From assembly GCF_042682785.1 (NCBI RefSeq), contig NZ_JBHUIB010000012.1:62001-126000 (forward strand): a stretch of DNA of 64,000 nucleotides, read 5' to 3'. This document shows positions 16,520 to 26,199 of this stretch, piece after piece. This stretch comes from Thalassotalea_F euphylliae (GTDB taxonomy: Bacteria; Pseudomonadota; Gammaproteobacteria; Enterobacterales; Alteromonadaceae). The first letter of the stretch is position 1. Each line of letters opens with the position of its first letter. The translations under genes were made by a program, and so were the position numbers. A model generated the notes under the pieces. The model had not been told where the DNA came from and made no database searches. It was given only the letters and a program-made list of their open reading frames with translations.

Positions 16520-18460
16520 ATGCGAAAATCCAATGAGTTGCCATTGAGCTCCACTTTACCGCCTATTGTTGCGGGACCTATTGTTAGACATTGTGACATT
16601 AAGCAAATAACGCTGTGGTTGGTGACGACAGATGCGTTTGATATTCAAGCAGGTCTTTGGCTCGACAGTAAAAAACAACAAAGCTTGGCTTTTAGCGATG
16701 TTAACGTTGAAAGTGCACAAGTAGGCACTCATGCTTTTGTCACGCTTATTCAGCTTAATGCAGACGAAGCTTTTCCGGTGGATACGGCGATTTTTTATGA
16801 TTTGTCGCTTCGCCTAAACAACGCTTCTGTCGTTGATAGTTTAGCGTCGGCAATTCCCTCACTTGTTTACGATGAGCAGGCTTGCCCTCAGTTAGCGATA
16901 AAGTCTTCAGCAAAACATGTGTTACACGGCTCGTGTCGCAAGCCACATTTTCATGGTGATGACGCATTAATAGAAATCGACAGCACGTTACAACAGACAC
17001 AATCTAATATATCCGATCGGCCTGCCATGGTGATAATGTCGGGCGACCAAGTGTATGTGGATGATGTGGCTGGGCCAATGCTTGTCGGCATTCACGAAAC
17101 TATTCGCCTTTTAGGCTTGTTTGACGAAACATGGCAAACTTCCGAACTTGAACAACCAAGCGATAGCCAAGCGCTGTTTGCTAATACACTCATGTATGGC
17201 CGTGAAGCGGTGTTGCCGCATGCAACAGCAAAGCGCGGTATTATGCAAAAGTTGTTTATTGCAGGCCGGCAGCCTATTTTCACTTCTGTGCATGCTAAAA
17301 ACCATTTAGTAACAGCATCAGAGGTGTTGGCAATGTACTTTTTAGTATGGGCACCACAACTGTGGCAACTTGTACTACCGAAAATGCGTGACTACGGCTT
17401 GCCAGAGCCAGCTCTGCAAAATAGCTATCAGCATGAGCTTAATGAGCTAGAAAAGTTCGCAAATGGTTTACCTTATGTTCAACGGGCACTTGCCCACTTG
17501 CCGGTATATATGATTTTTGACGATCATGACATTACCGATGATTGGAACTTAACCCGAGGCTGGGAAGAGGCAGCTTATAACGATACGTTTGCCACCCGTA
17601 TTATTGGTAATGCATTAGTCGGCTACTACTTGTGTCAAGGATGGGGTAATGCGCCCGAAAAATTCGACGCTATAGTTAAACGTCATGCAGAGATATTTAC
17701 GAATAATGGTATTGCCAACCATGACGAATTTGTTCAGGAACTATTGGACTGGGATGAATGGCACTATCACTTAAATACCTCTCCAAAAATAGTGGTACTC
17801 GATACCCGTACACAGCGCTGGCGTAGTGAAAGTAATGCAGGTAAACCCTCTGGTTTAATGGATTGGGAAGCACTGACTGAGCTGCAACAAGAACTCATCA
17901 ATGAACCTTGCGTTATTATGGTTTCTGCAGCGCCGATATATGGTGTGAAGCTGATTGAAGCGGTACAACGGGTGTTTACCTTCTTTGGTAACCCATTAGC
18001 AGTAGATGCCGAAAACTGGATGGCCCACAAAGGCACGGCGAATGTGATGCTCAATATATTTCGTAATCGCAAAACGCCACCGCAGTTTATTATCTTATCC
18101 GGTGATGTTCATTACTCGTTTGTCTACGACGTATCGCATCGTTTTATTCGCTCAAGTTCTCGCATAGTGCAAATTACCTGTAGTGGCATCAAAAACAAAT
18201 TTCCAGAGCGTTTGATTCATATTCTTGAGCGTTGTAATTACTACTTGTACGGCACGTATTCACCGTTGAATTGGTTTACTAAACGGCGCCGTATGAAAAT
18301 TAAAGTGAGGCGTCCAAGCGAGCAAAAACATCGCACCATATACAATGGATGTGGCATTGGCGTACTGCAACTCAGTGACGATTACAGCAATGTAGAAGCC
18401 ACTATTTTAACGCCAGAAGGCAAAGTGGTGCAGTTTGAACATACTAATGACATTACGTAG
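16520..18460 (+). CDS. PhoD-like metallophosphatase
   Basis: The 646-residue product belongs to the PhoD-like phosphatase group. Metal-site motifs seen are MSGDQVYVDD, MIFDDHDITDDWNLTRGW, VVLDTRTQRW and ILSGDVHYSFVYDV. There is no Tat or Sec signal peptide, unlike the secreted PhoD of Bacillus, so it probably acts in the cytosol or is exported another way. The N-terminal 150 residues form a beta-rich domain. The next gene follows closely: an alternative start for it lies inside this gene, so the two may be co-transcribed. Substrate is not determined by sequence. Confidence 0.8.
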   Translation: MRKSNELPLSSTLPPIVAGPIVRHCDIKQITLWLVTTDAFDIQAGLWLDSKKQQSLAFSDVNVESAQVGTHAFVTLIQLNADEAFPVDTAIFYDLSLRLNNASVVDSLASAIPSLVYDEQACPQLAIKSSAKHVLHGSCRKPHFHGDDALIEIDSTLQQTQSNISDRPAMVIMSGDQVYVDDVAGPMLVGIHETIRLLGLFDETWQTSELEQPSDSQALFANTLMYGREAVLPHATAKRGIMQKLFIAGRQPIFTSVHAKNHLVTASEVLAMYFLVWAPQLWQLVLPKMRDYGLPEPALQNSYQHELNELEKFANGLPYVQRALAHLPVYMIFDDHDITDDWNLTRGWEEAAYNDTFATRIIGNALVGYYLCQGWGNAPEKFDAIVKRHAEIFTNNGIANHDEFVQELLDWDEWHYHLNTSPKIVVLDTRTQRWRSESNAGKPSGLMDWEALTELQQELINEPCVIMVSAAPIYGVKLIEAVQRVFTFFGNPLAVDAENWMAHKGTANVMLNIFRNRKTPPQFIILSGDVHYSFVYDVSHRFIRSSSRIVQITCSGIKNKFPERLIHILERCNYYLYGTYSPLNWFTKRRRMKIKVRRPSEQKHRTIYNGCGIGVLQLSDDYSNVEATILTPEGKVVQFEHTNDIT

Positions 18461-18491
18461 TTCGCTGCGCTGTCTTAAACGAGAAAACCTA

Positions 18492-19439
18492 ATGAATGTA
18501 TTTACCCGCGTTGGCTTAATGATTTTTATCACTTTAGCCTCGCTTTCAGCGAATGCCGAACCTCAAGCTTGGTTAGAAAAAGTGACTCAGCACCAATGGT
18601 ATTCGGGGGCAAAAAAGTGTGGCAAGCCCGTTATCGAGCCCATTGAAATCCTAAAGGTCAACGAGAGCACCTACATTCTAAGACAAAACAAATGCCAGCA
18701 TTTTGAAGCGCCATTTATGTATTTGCTCATGGGGAAATACAAAGCGCTATTACTTGATACCGGGGCTGTTGATGATGCCTCTGAATTTCCGTTGTATGAG
18801 ACTGTGCGAGCTTTAGTTGATGACTATGCCAAGCAACGCAACAAAACGACATATGGCTTGGTTGTTGTGCATTCTCATTCGCATAGTGATCATCGTGCCG
18901 CCGATGAGCAATTCGAAGGTAAACCGCATGTTGAGGTGGTGGCACCCAATGCGGAAGCCGTTGCAAATTTCTTTGCGTTTGACGAACAAGGAAACAGCGC
19001 GTTAGATCTCGGAAAGCGTATGCTATCGATCGTGCATATTCCTGGGCATCAAGACGAAAGCATCGCTATTTATGATCCCAAGACACAGTGGTTATTAACG
19101 GGAGATACCGTTTATCCTGGGCGACTTTATGTGCGTGACTGGCAGCAGTTTTCGAAGAGCATTCAGCGCTTAGTTGACTTTACTCGCGACAAAACCGTAT
19201 CTGCGGTTATGGGCACTCATATAGAAATGTCGGCGACACCGGGCGTTGATTATCCGATGGGAAGCCAGTTTCAACCTCAAGAACACCCATTACCGCTAAG
19301 TCCGTCTATTTTGCAGGAAATATCCGATACGTTGACGACTATTGGCGACAAACCACAACGAAAAGTGCTAACAAGTGTTATTATTTACCCCGTTGAACCA
19401 CCAAGCATTTGGCAACGTATCGCAGCATGGTTTATGTAG
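18492..19439 (+). CDS. exported metallo-beta-lactamase-fold hydrolase
   Basis: The 315-residue product has a signal peptide (MNVFTRVGLMIFITLASLSA-NA) and the MBL metal motif HSHSHSDH (about residue 135), followed by HIPGHQDES, LLTGDTVYPG and GTHIEMS. The frame opens earlier at 18435 within the PhoD-like gene, but ATG at 18492 gives the signal peptide directly and a CGAGAAAACCTA spacer, so it is preferred. Members of this broad fold include lactonases, glyoxalase II and beta-lactamases; the lack of typical antibiotic-active-site loops makes a resistance role unlikely, but this is inference. Confidence 0.82.
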   Translation: MNVFTRVGLMIFITLASLSANAEPQAWLEKVTQHQWYSGAKKCGKPVIEPIEILKVNESTYILRQNKCQHFEAPFMYLLMGKYKALLLDTGAVDDASEFPLYETVRALVDDYAKQRNKTTYGLVVVHSHSHSDHRAADEQFEGKPHVEVVAPNAEAVANFFAFDEQGNSALDLGKRMLSIVHIPGHQDESIAIYDPKTQWLLTGDTVYPGRLYVRDWQQFSKSIQRLVDFTRDKTVSAVMGTHIEMSATPGVDYPMGSQFQPQEHPLPLSPSILQEISDTLTTIGDKPQRKVLTSVIIYPVEPPSIWQRIAAWFM

Positions 19440-19489
19440 TATTTCCGCGCAGTAACGCATCAGCGCAAAACAAAGGGTTGTAGTATCTC

Positions 19490-20533
19490 GTGAGTATCGA
19501 ATTTTTCAAATTAAAAGTCGCCAAAGTTGTGAAAGAAACCAAGCATGCGGTGTCTGTTTACTTATCTGTGCCGGAAAACCTGCAACCGACCTTTGCATGG
19601 CAACCGGGTCAGCATATTCAGGTAAAGCTGCCATTTGGCGAAAAGTCGATAGTGCGTAGCTACTCTATTTCTAATGACGTAGCGACAGAAGGGTTGCGAA
19701 TTACCGTTAAAGCGCTGCCTTTTGGTAAAGCGTCAAACTTTATTGCTTCGCGTGTAAAAGCAGGTCAAATGCTAGACGTGAGCCGCCCACAAGGGGACTT
19801 CGTATTGCCTGACGAGCCTAAAGCTGGCGCACATTATTACTTTTATGCAGCTGGTAGTGGAATTACACCATTGTATAGCATGATGTCAGACGTGTTATCG
19901 AAAGACAGTCAGGCCAAAGTATCCTTACTTTATGGCAATACCAACGGCAAAACCGCTATATTCCTTGACGCTATTGCAGCATTAGCTAGTCAGTTCAACG
20001 GTCGTGTCACGATTGCGCATTGTTGGACTAAACCGGGCTGGTTTAGTAAAGCGAAAGCGTGGCGAAAAAGTCGTGTCAATCAAGGGGCGATAAAGTCGTT
20101 CTTTGAACAGCAACCATTAAATGCTCCAGCACATTATCACTTTATGTGTGGGCCTACTGCCTTTATGTCTGAGGCTAAAGCAACGTTGACAGAGCTAGGT
20201 GTAGCTAACGACGCTATATTTTTAGAGAGCTTTGGTGCTGAGAAAAAAGCTGAAGTGGTGAACGGTCAAGCGGCTTCGCTTGTATTGCCAATGAGCGCTG
20301 GTGGCATCGATGTAGGCGCTGATGAAACGCTACTAGACGCGATGCTTCGTCACAATATTGATGCCCCTTACAGCTGTGAATCTGGTGTTTGTGGCAGCTG
20401 CCAATGCACACTTGAAGAAGGCAAAGTCAGTATGAAAGAAAACTTATTCCTGACCGACGAAGAGCAAGAAAAAGGGCTGATTTTGGCGTGTCAGGCGGTA
20501 GCACAATCTGACACTGTGAAAATCACCTTCTAG
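19490..20533 (+). CDS. NAD(P)H-dependent flavin/2Fe-2S oxidoreductase (PaaE-like layout)
   Basis: The 347-residue product begins with GTG at 19490. It has an FAD domain (QPGQHIQVKLP, RSYSISN, and KALPFGKASNFI), a nucleotide domain (AAGSGITPLYSMM, LYGNTNGKTAIF, MCGPTAFM) and a C-terminal plant-type ferredoxin (CESGVCGSCQC and ILACQA). This order (reductase then ferredoxin) is that of PaaE and of HCP reductases. It lies 50 bases after the MBL gene with no oxygenase nearby, so the electron acceptor is not evident. An insertion of about 15 residues (WFSKAKAWRKSR region) in the NAD domain is unusual. Confidence 0.85.
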   Translation: MSIEFFKLKVAKVVKETKHAVSVYLSVPENLQPTFAWQPGQHIQVKLPFGEKSIVRSYSISNDVATEGLRITVKALPFGKASNFIASRVKAGQMLDVSRPQGDFVLPDEPKAGAHYYFYAAGSGITPLYSMMSDVLSKDSQAKVSLLYGNTNGKTAIFLDAIAALASQFNGRVTIAHCWTKPGWFSKAKAWRKSRVNQGAIKSFFEQQPLNAPAHYHFMCGPTAFMSEAKATLTELGVANDAIFLESFGAEKKAEVVNGQAASLVLPMSAGGIDVGADETLLDAMLRHNIDAPYSCESGVCGSCQCTLEEGKVSMKENLFLTDEEQEKGLILACQAVAQSDTVKITF

Positions 20534-20723
20534 TCAGCCCAAGTAAAGATCATCATTGTCTTGTCATAAACGCTGATTACACTGCGCGCGCTGGTCGGGG
20601 TAAAATCTACCTATGCATTGCAAATGCTTTGTAGCAATGGGGGCTACTCATAGCGTTCGCGAGTGTTTTATAGGACTTTTGCCTCCCAGCGGTTTCAACC
20701 CAATAATGATACTGCCTTCACAT
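20534..20723. other. 190-bp intergenic region with several possible stem-loops
   Basis: The region lies between convergent genes and has no open frame. It contains CATTGC...GCAATG (about 20618-20640), GTAGC...GCTAC and CTC...GAG around GCGTTCGCGAG, and a G-rich run facing CCTCCC. The pieces can form alternative stems. It may be a 3' regulatory structure or a small RNA, or simply old terminator sequence. Confidence 0.3.
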
Positions 20724-22763
20724 CTATTTTAAAACTGACAGCAAGTTGCTGTAGTTGTCATGCCACATAACGTCTAAATGTTTGCTGGCAGGCCATTCGC
20801 TGATAAAACGCCTGACACTGTAGCTTTCAATAAACTTTTGGTTTGCTGTCACTAGTACCCATTGTGCTTCGTTAGGTTCTTGTTCGGTTGGCTTGGTATT
20901 AAAGTAATACGCGGGCTTGTTTATCGTTTTCGCCAAGTTATGTGTCAATGCACTTAAGTCTAGATGCGTGTTGGAAATATGAAGCGCCAATATACCATCG
21001 CTGGCTAAATGAGCATTGTAGAGTTCGAATGCTTCAACGGTGAGAAGGTGGCGAGGGATAGCATCACCCGAAAATGCATCGATAACTAACACGTCAAATT
21101 CCATGCTGCCTTGTTGATTTAACGCTTGTTGTAATAACAGCCTGCCATCACCTGTTTGCACATTGATGTCTGCTTTGCTGTCACGCAAATAGCTAAAGTA
21201 CCGATCAGCAAAATCGACAACAGCAGGGTTTAATTCATAAAACGTATACTCTTGATTAACTTGTCCGTAAGCAGCCATTGCTCCTGCACCCAAGCCAACA
21301 AAGCCTGCTTTGAGCGGCGCTGTTGAAAACTGCTCTCGAATAAACTTACTTAATGCTAATGCACCACCCGTGTTTTCACGGTAATAACTTTTTGCGATGT
21401 GGGCCTTTAAAGGTGCTAATGATTGCGTACCGTGAGATGTCGTACCGTCTATAAGTCTGCGCTCTGGCTCATCAGCTACGGATGTATCAACAACTGACAG
21501 GAGGCCGTAAAAATTGCGCTCATTAGCCACATGCTGAGCACGATATTGGCTGTCTAGCGTCAATTGCAATGCGGCTAAACCAAGGGTGATAACGCCAATC
21601 AACGGTAGCGCCCACTTTGCCATTTGCTTGACTTGAGTATCCAGCTGAAAACAAATCATTGCGGCGATTAAAATGGCGATAATGCTCAGTGGGTATTCTG
21701 TAAATTGAACGAACACCATGGGGGCCAAAATAGAAACCATCAAGCTACCAAGGAAGCCACCAAGGGAAATCATCAAATAGAACAAGGTTAAGTGTTGCTT
21801 CGCAGGTGCAAGCTTTATTAATTCGCCATGGCAAATCATACAGCCAGCAAACAAAATAAAGCTGTACATGACTACTTGCGAAACCAAGTCAAATTGCGAG
21901 CCGACAAAGGTCAACATTATGCCCATAAAGGCAGCCAGAGTGTAAAACGCTAACCAATACCAACGTTTGTAAAAATTAGGGTTGTTAAACGCAATAATAA
22001 AGGTCACTAAGTAGAGAATAAGTGGCAACACCCATAAGAAAGGAACAGGCGTAATATTTTGCGTCATCGCATTTGTGGTCGACACCAACAACATAACACC
22101 TAGTGCTGATAAAGCGAGCCACAGCGATTTGTGTGTCGAAGGCACTTTTTCTAATGTGGCGGTGACTAAATCACTTTCTATAGTATGCCAATAACGTTTG
22201 GCTAATTGACTAAGCAGTGCAATAGCCAAGGCAAACACAATAAACAAGCTCGACCACAATACGGTTTGTGTTGATAACGCTAGGGCGGGTTCCACAACAA
22301 AAGGATAACTTAACAGTGCGAGTAAGCTGCCGGCATTTGAAAGTGCGTACAGCTTATAGGGCACTTTGTCTTGATGAGTATGGGCATACCAACTCTGAAC
22401 AAGGGGACCTGTACTTGCCAATAGAGCGTAGGGCAAACCAATCGCGGTGGCCAGAGTAAGCAGTATACTCGCCGATGGATTCTGACTAATTTCAGCTAAT
22501 TCAGGAATGGGCGGTGAAAACGGTAAAACCGCGCAGGCAATTACCACCAGTACTAAGTGAATGGATTGTTGTTTCGAGATGGGTAAGCGATTAAGCACAT
22601 GTGCATAGCCATAACCGAGAAGCAAAACACCTTGGAAGAAAAGCATGCAGGTTGTCCATACCGATGCGCTGCCGCCGTAATAGGGCAGAATAACGTTGGC
22701 GATAAATGGTTGTACTTGAAACAGCAAAAATGCGCTAAGGAAAATGGTCACCAGAAAAAGCAT
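20724..22763 (-). CDS. fused MFS-type membrane protein / spermidine synthase-like methyltransferase domain
   Basis: The 679-residue product has about eleven or twelve membrane helices in residues 1-420, starting with the family block FLLFQVQPFIANVILPYYGG and VWTTCMLFFQGVLL. The C-terminal 230 residues form a spermidine synthase-like domain: VGLGAGAMAAYG, FYELNPAVVDFA and VLVIDAFSGDAIPRHL. Members are often called fused MFS/spermidine synthase, but most lack the decarboxylated-SAM specificity residues and their real product is unknown. The gene stands alone and is divergent from the small lipoprotein gene. Confidence 0.85.
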   Translation of the reverse strand: MLFLVTIFLSAFLLFQVQPFIANVILPYYGGSASVWTTCMLFFQGVLLLGYGYAHVLNRLPISKQQSIHLVLVVIACAVLPFSPPIPELAEISQNPSASILLTLATAIGLPYALLASTGPLVQSWYAHTHQDKVPYKLYALSNAGSLLALLSYPFVVEPALALSTQTVLWSSLFIVFALAIALLSQLAKRYWHTIESDLVTATLEKVPSTHKSLWLALSALGVMLLVSTTNAMTQNITPVPFLWVLPLILYLVTFIIAFNNPNFYKRWYWLAFYTLAAFMGIMLTFVGSQFDLVSQVVMYSFILFAGCMICHGELIKLAPAKQHLTLFYLMISLGGFLGSLMVSILAPMVFVQFTEYPLSIIAILIAAMICFQLDTQVKQMAKWALPLIGVITLGLAALQLTLDSQYRAQHVANERNFYGLLSVVDTSVADEPERRLIDGTTSHGTQSLAPLKAHIAKSYYRENTGGALALSKFIREQFSTAPLKAGFVGLGAGAMAAYGQVNQEYTFYELNPAVVDFADRYFSYLRDSKADINVQTGDGRLLLQQALNQQGSMEFDVLVIDAFSGDAIPRHLLTVEAFELYNAHLASDGILALHISNTHLDLSALTHNLAKTINKPAYYFNTKPTEQEPNEAQWVLVTANQKFIESYSVRRFISEWPASKHLDVMWHDNYSNLLSVLK

Positions 22764-22877
22764 GCGTTGGGTATTACTTCAAATAGGAAAAAGTAGGGCT
22801 AGTGTACTCGAAGCTTTTGAACTAATTAATATGAAATGCCAAGATAACTGTGAAAAGGGTTAAAACGGAGTTGCCCA

Positions 22878-23156
22878 ATGCACAAATTTTTGATGGTCCT
22901 TGTTGCCAGCTTATTGCTGCAAGCCTGCGTATTTGTGCCGGAAAGGGCAGCGCAACCAAAGAACGCTTGCGGTTTATCTACCGAGCTTAAAACGCTAAAA
23001 GTCGTCAATTTAATGGATGGCGATGCCAGTTTTTACGATTGGCAGGGAGAAATGATTTCTCCCTTAACGCTGCCGCTATCTGCTGTTATTTCTGGTACCT
23101 ATGTTGCGGTCAATAATGTCTATTTTCTCGGAGAAAAGCAGATTCGCTGTGGTTAA
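22878..23156 (+). CDS. small lipoprotein, unknown function
   Basis: The 92-residue product has a short signal peptide with a lipobox (SLLLQAC, Cys17), so it should be lipid-anchored. The mature part ends with two further cysteines (NACGL and IRCG) that could pair. AACGGAG lies 9 bases before the ATG. Its 3' end overlaps the ltaE stop by four bases on the other strand. No family is recognised. Confidence 0.65.
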   Translation: MHKFLMVLVASLLLQACVFVPERAAQPKNACGLSTELKTLKVVNLMDGDASFYDWQGEMISPLTLPLSAVISGTYVAVNNVYFLGEKQIRCG

Positions 23157-24163
23157 TCAAGAATGCCTTTCAGACGGGTAATAAAGGTATCTATATCTGC
23201 CTTGCTGATGTCTAAATGCGTGACTAAACGCATATTTTGACTAGGCGTAATATTGATACCACAGTCACTTAATTTTGCGGCGACTGCCTGGATATCGATA
23301 CTCTGATCAACTTTTACGAAAACCATATTCGTTTCAATGTTTTCTATCGTGACAGAAAAACCATTTATTTGATTGATCTGCTCACCCAAATAGCGAGCGT
23401 TTTCATGGTCAACCCCAAGACGTAATGTATTTTCTGTTAGCGCAATGTGTGCAGCCGCAGCGAGAAGTCCTACTTGTCGCATGCCTCCGCCCAGCATTTT
23501 TCGAATACGTCTTGCTTGAGCGATAAAGGCTTTATTGCCTAAAAGTAATGACCCGATTGGTGCGCCAAGTCCTTTTGATAGGCAAATCGACACACTGTCT
23601 ACATATTGCAGTACTTCTTTAATATCCACATTAAGTGCCGTGGCTGCGTTGTATACGCGCGCACCATCAAGGTGAAGTTTGAGGCCGTGCTGATGAGCAA
23701 AGTCTTTGGCTTTTGCCATGTATTCAAGCGATATCACTTTGCCATTGATCGTGTTTTCGATACTCAGCAAGGCGGTTCGGGCAAAATGAAAATCATCGGG
23801 CTTGATGGCTTTGGCAAGCTTGTCGAAGCAGAGTGTGCCGTCTTTTTCATTCTCAATTGGCTGTGGCTGAACAGAACCAAGTACTGCAGCTCCGCCACCT
23901 TCGTATAGGTAATTATGAGCCTGCTGACCACACAAATATTCATCGCCACGTTGGCAGTGCGACATTATCGCAAGTAGGTTGGCTTGCGTACCTGAGGAGC
24001 AAAACAAGGCTGCTTCAAAACCGTGTCGCTCAGCAGACCATGCTTCCAATTCGTTAACGGTTGGGTCATCACCATACACATCATCACCAACAGGGGCTGA
24101 TGCCATAGCGTGGCGCATTTTTTCACTGGGCTGGGTGACGGTATCGGAACGAAAATCAATCAC
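23153..24163 (-). CDS. ltaE: low-specificity L-threonine aldolase
   Basis: LtaE splits L-threonine or L-allo-threonine into glycine and acetaldehyde with pyridoxal phosphate. The 336-residue product starts with IDFRSDTVTQPS, has GDDVYGDDPTVNELE, LFCSSGTQANL, HLDGARVYNAA and the PLP lysine in ICLSKGLGAPIGS, and the glycine-rich KMLGGGMRQVG. All are family blocks at the usual places and the length is standard. It appears monocistronic. Confidence 0.94.
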   Translation of the reverse strand: MIDFRSDTVTQPSEKMRHAMASAPVGDDVYGDDPTVNELEAWSAERHGFEAALFCSSGTQANLLAIMSHCQRGDEYLCGQQAHNYLYEGGGAAVLGSVQPQPIENEKDGTLCFDKLAKAIKPDDFHFARTALLSIENTINGKVISLEYMAKAKDFAHQHGLKLHLDGARVYNAATALNVDIKEVLQYVDSVSICLSKGLGAPIGSLLLGNKAFIAQARRIRKMLGGGMRQVGLLAAAAHIALTENTLRLGVDHENARYLGEQINQINGFSVTIENIETNMVFVKVDQSIDIQAVAAKLSDCGINITPSQNMRLVTHLDISKADIDTFITRLKGILD

Positions 24164-24361
24164 GTGTAATCCTTGGTTATTGATTATTGATAAGGTGGTG
24201 AATAAGCCTCAGATGTTGATAATGTATATCAAAGGCGAATTGTGATGAATAGGCAAGTGCAACAAAGAGAAAAATGAATTTTGTATTTGGGTACCGTTCG
24301 TCAAAGCGTGTTTTGAAGTGCGTTATGACGGCACATGTGATCGCGAAATTAACTATAAAAA

Positions 24362-24390
24362 TAAAAGGAGGCTAATAGGCCTCCTTTTAT
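24362..24390. terminator. terminator between M28 peptidase and ltaE
   Basis: AAAAGGAGGC-taata-GCCTCCTTTT is a perfect GC stem flanked by A and T runs, just past the stop of the minus-strand peptidase gene. It is an intrinsic terminator able to act on both strands. Confidence 0.85.
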
Positions 24391-24402
24391 TCGATGAGTG
24401 AT

Positions 24403-25824
24403 TTATTTAGATTCTTTCTGACGTCTTGTCTTTAAATCCACATCAGCGTCGGCAAATAAATAAATGGTTGCGGCATAGGCAGCTACATTTTGCGCCAGTT
24501 CCTGCGGGTTAATTTTATCCAGCGTATCATCAGGCGTGTGGTGCAGGTCAAAGTAATCTGTACCTTCCTGATTTAGGCGAATTGTTGGCACTCCATTAAT
24601 TGCCATTGGGATAATGTCTGGGCCGCCGCCTTGAACATCCGAACCACCGCGGACAATACCTAATGGTGCAATAATTTTTGTAATTTCATCGGTCAGCACT
24701 GTGGCTTCAGGGTTTAGGTTAGAGACAAGTTGCCAAATATTTCTCGCGCCAAAATCAGACTCTGTCGCTAGTACGTGGTTGTCTAGGTTGCCAGCGTGTT
24801 TTTTGGCATAAGCAAATGCACCCAATAGTCCAACTTCTTCAGCACCAAACATTACTACACGAATAGTGCGTTTTGGACGCTTAGGTAAGTTAGCGATTAA
24901 CTTAGCTGCGGCAGTGGTAATAGCAATGCCTGCACCATCATCAACAGCCCCTGTACCTAAATCCCAACTGTCTAAGTGACCGCCAATAAGTACGATTTCT
25001 TCAGGCTTTTCGCTACCGATGATATCTAATATCACGTTACCACTGGTGACATCGCCTTTCCAATCTGAACCAGAGTGCAGCGAAATAGATAGCGGTTTGT
25101 TTAAGTTATGCAGGCGACGTAGGTGATCTGCATCTGGGTTAGAGATCGCAATCACTGGGATTTTGGTCCATTGGTCGTCTTTTTTACTCATCATCCCTGT
25201 ATGTGGAAAACGGTGGGAATCAGAACCTACAGAGCGGATAACCAAGGCACTAGCACCACCACGTTCGGCATGCTGCCAGCCAATTCTACGTTTTTGGTTT
25301 GATGGGCCGTAACCCGCACCGGTTTGGCTTTTCACCATAGGCTCGCCATCAACAAAGGCTACTTTACCTTTTAATGAGCCGTCTTTAATTGCAGTGAGTG
25401 CATGAATATCTCTGAAATAAACGATAGGTGCATTAATTTCTTTTTTACTTGGCGCAGCGCCACCTAGTGCTGAACCATATAGCTCTTGCTCATAAGGCGA
25501 TGTTAGCGCAATGTGTAAGTGGCCTCTATCCCAAAATGGCATAGTGAATTCTTCAATCCATGTTTTATCAAAGCCTAACTCGTTACCTAATTTTACGCCC
25601 CAATCGCGTGCGCGCTTTTCTGCTTCTGAACCACCTAGGCGAGGACCAATTTCAGTGGTTAACGATTCGACAATGCCCCAAGCAAGGTCACTTTTAAGCG
25701 CAGTGTCCATTAACTGTTGAGCCGTTTCTTTTTGTTGGGCTGTGATAGGCGACTCTTGCGCCAATAGTGGCATACTGAATACACATAACAATGCACTTAG
25801 TGTGGCATTCTTCAAAAATTTCAT
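24403..25824 (-). CDS. exported M28-family zinc peptidase
   Basis: The 473-residue product has a signal peptide (MKFLKNATLSALLCVFSMPL, cleavage after LLA) and a PA-type inserted domain (about residues 130-250) before the catalytic M28 part. Zinc residues can be seen in GGHLDSWDLGTGAVDDGAGI, FGAEEVGLLG and DLHHTPDDT. It resembles carboxypeptidase Q/PGCP. ATG at 25824 is chosen because GGAG lies just before it and the signal peptide starts there, although the frame opens at 25881. It is divergent from cysJ. Confidence 0.9.
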   Translation of the reverse strand: MKFLKNATLSALLCVFSMPLLAQESPITAQQKETAQQLMDTALKSDLAWGIVESLTTEIGPRLGGSEAEKRARDWGVKLGNELGFDKTWIEEFTMPFWDRGHLHIALTSPYEQELYGSALGGAAPSKKEINAPIVYFRDIHALTAIKDGSLKGKVAFVDGEPMVKSQTGAGYGPSNQKRRIGWQHAERGGASALVIRSVGSDSHRFPHTGMMSKKDDQWTKIPVIAISNPDADHLRRLHNLNKPLSISLHSGSDWKGDVTSGNVILDIIGSEKPEEIVLIGGHLDSWDLGTGAVDDGAGIAITTAAAKLIANLPKRPKRTIRVVMFGAEEVGLLGAFAYAKKHAGNLDNHVLATESDFGARNIWQLVSNLNPEATVLTDEITKIIAPLGIVRGGSDVQGGGPDIIPMAINGVPTIRLNQEGTDYFDLHHTPDDTLDKINPQELAQNVAAYAATIYLFADADVDLKTRRQKESK

Positions 25825-26199
25825 TGTTGCTCCATGGGGTGAAACATGAGTGGGTGAGTGACTTTTTAATAAAGCGTTCAAATTCTAATCTTTTCAAAGC
25901 CTTTCGCCAACATTTGAAACACTAAAAAACTATAAGGTAGCCAAGTTTTTGCACTTTTTGATGGTATGAGCTTTTCAGAGCAGTCATGACAGTTGTTTTT
26001 ATTTGGTAGGTTTTTTCCGTAGAAAGTTTCTGTGAGTGCAATGCAACAAGCGCAAGATAGTTTCTTCTAGATTACAAGAAGTTAAAAATTTCAAACTTTC
26101 ACTATTCACTTTTGGAATAAAAAAGCGTTTTCTATTCTTTTTCTTTTGGTCTTACCTTGTCTATCCTTGCTCCATTATTTGAAATGGGCGAAGTATCTC
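25825..26199. promoter_or_regulatory. 375-bp divergent region between M28 peptidase and cysJ
   Basis: The region is AT-rich and codes for nothing convincing. The stretch at about 26110-26160 has long A and T runs close to the cysJ start and is the likely promoter zone of the cys operon, where a CysB-type activator would be expected. I could not define a specific operator. Confidence 0.35.

Noticed and set aside
18435..18491. Earlier start of the MBL gene inside the PhoD-like gene
   Set aside because: It adds residues before a good signal peptide; the later ATG is favoured.
25825..26199. Possible riboswitch or tRNA upstream of cysJ
   Set aside because: No cloverleaf or known riboswitch core could be built from the sequence.
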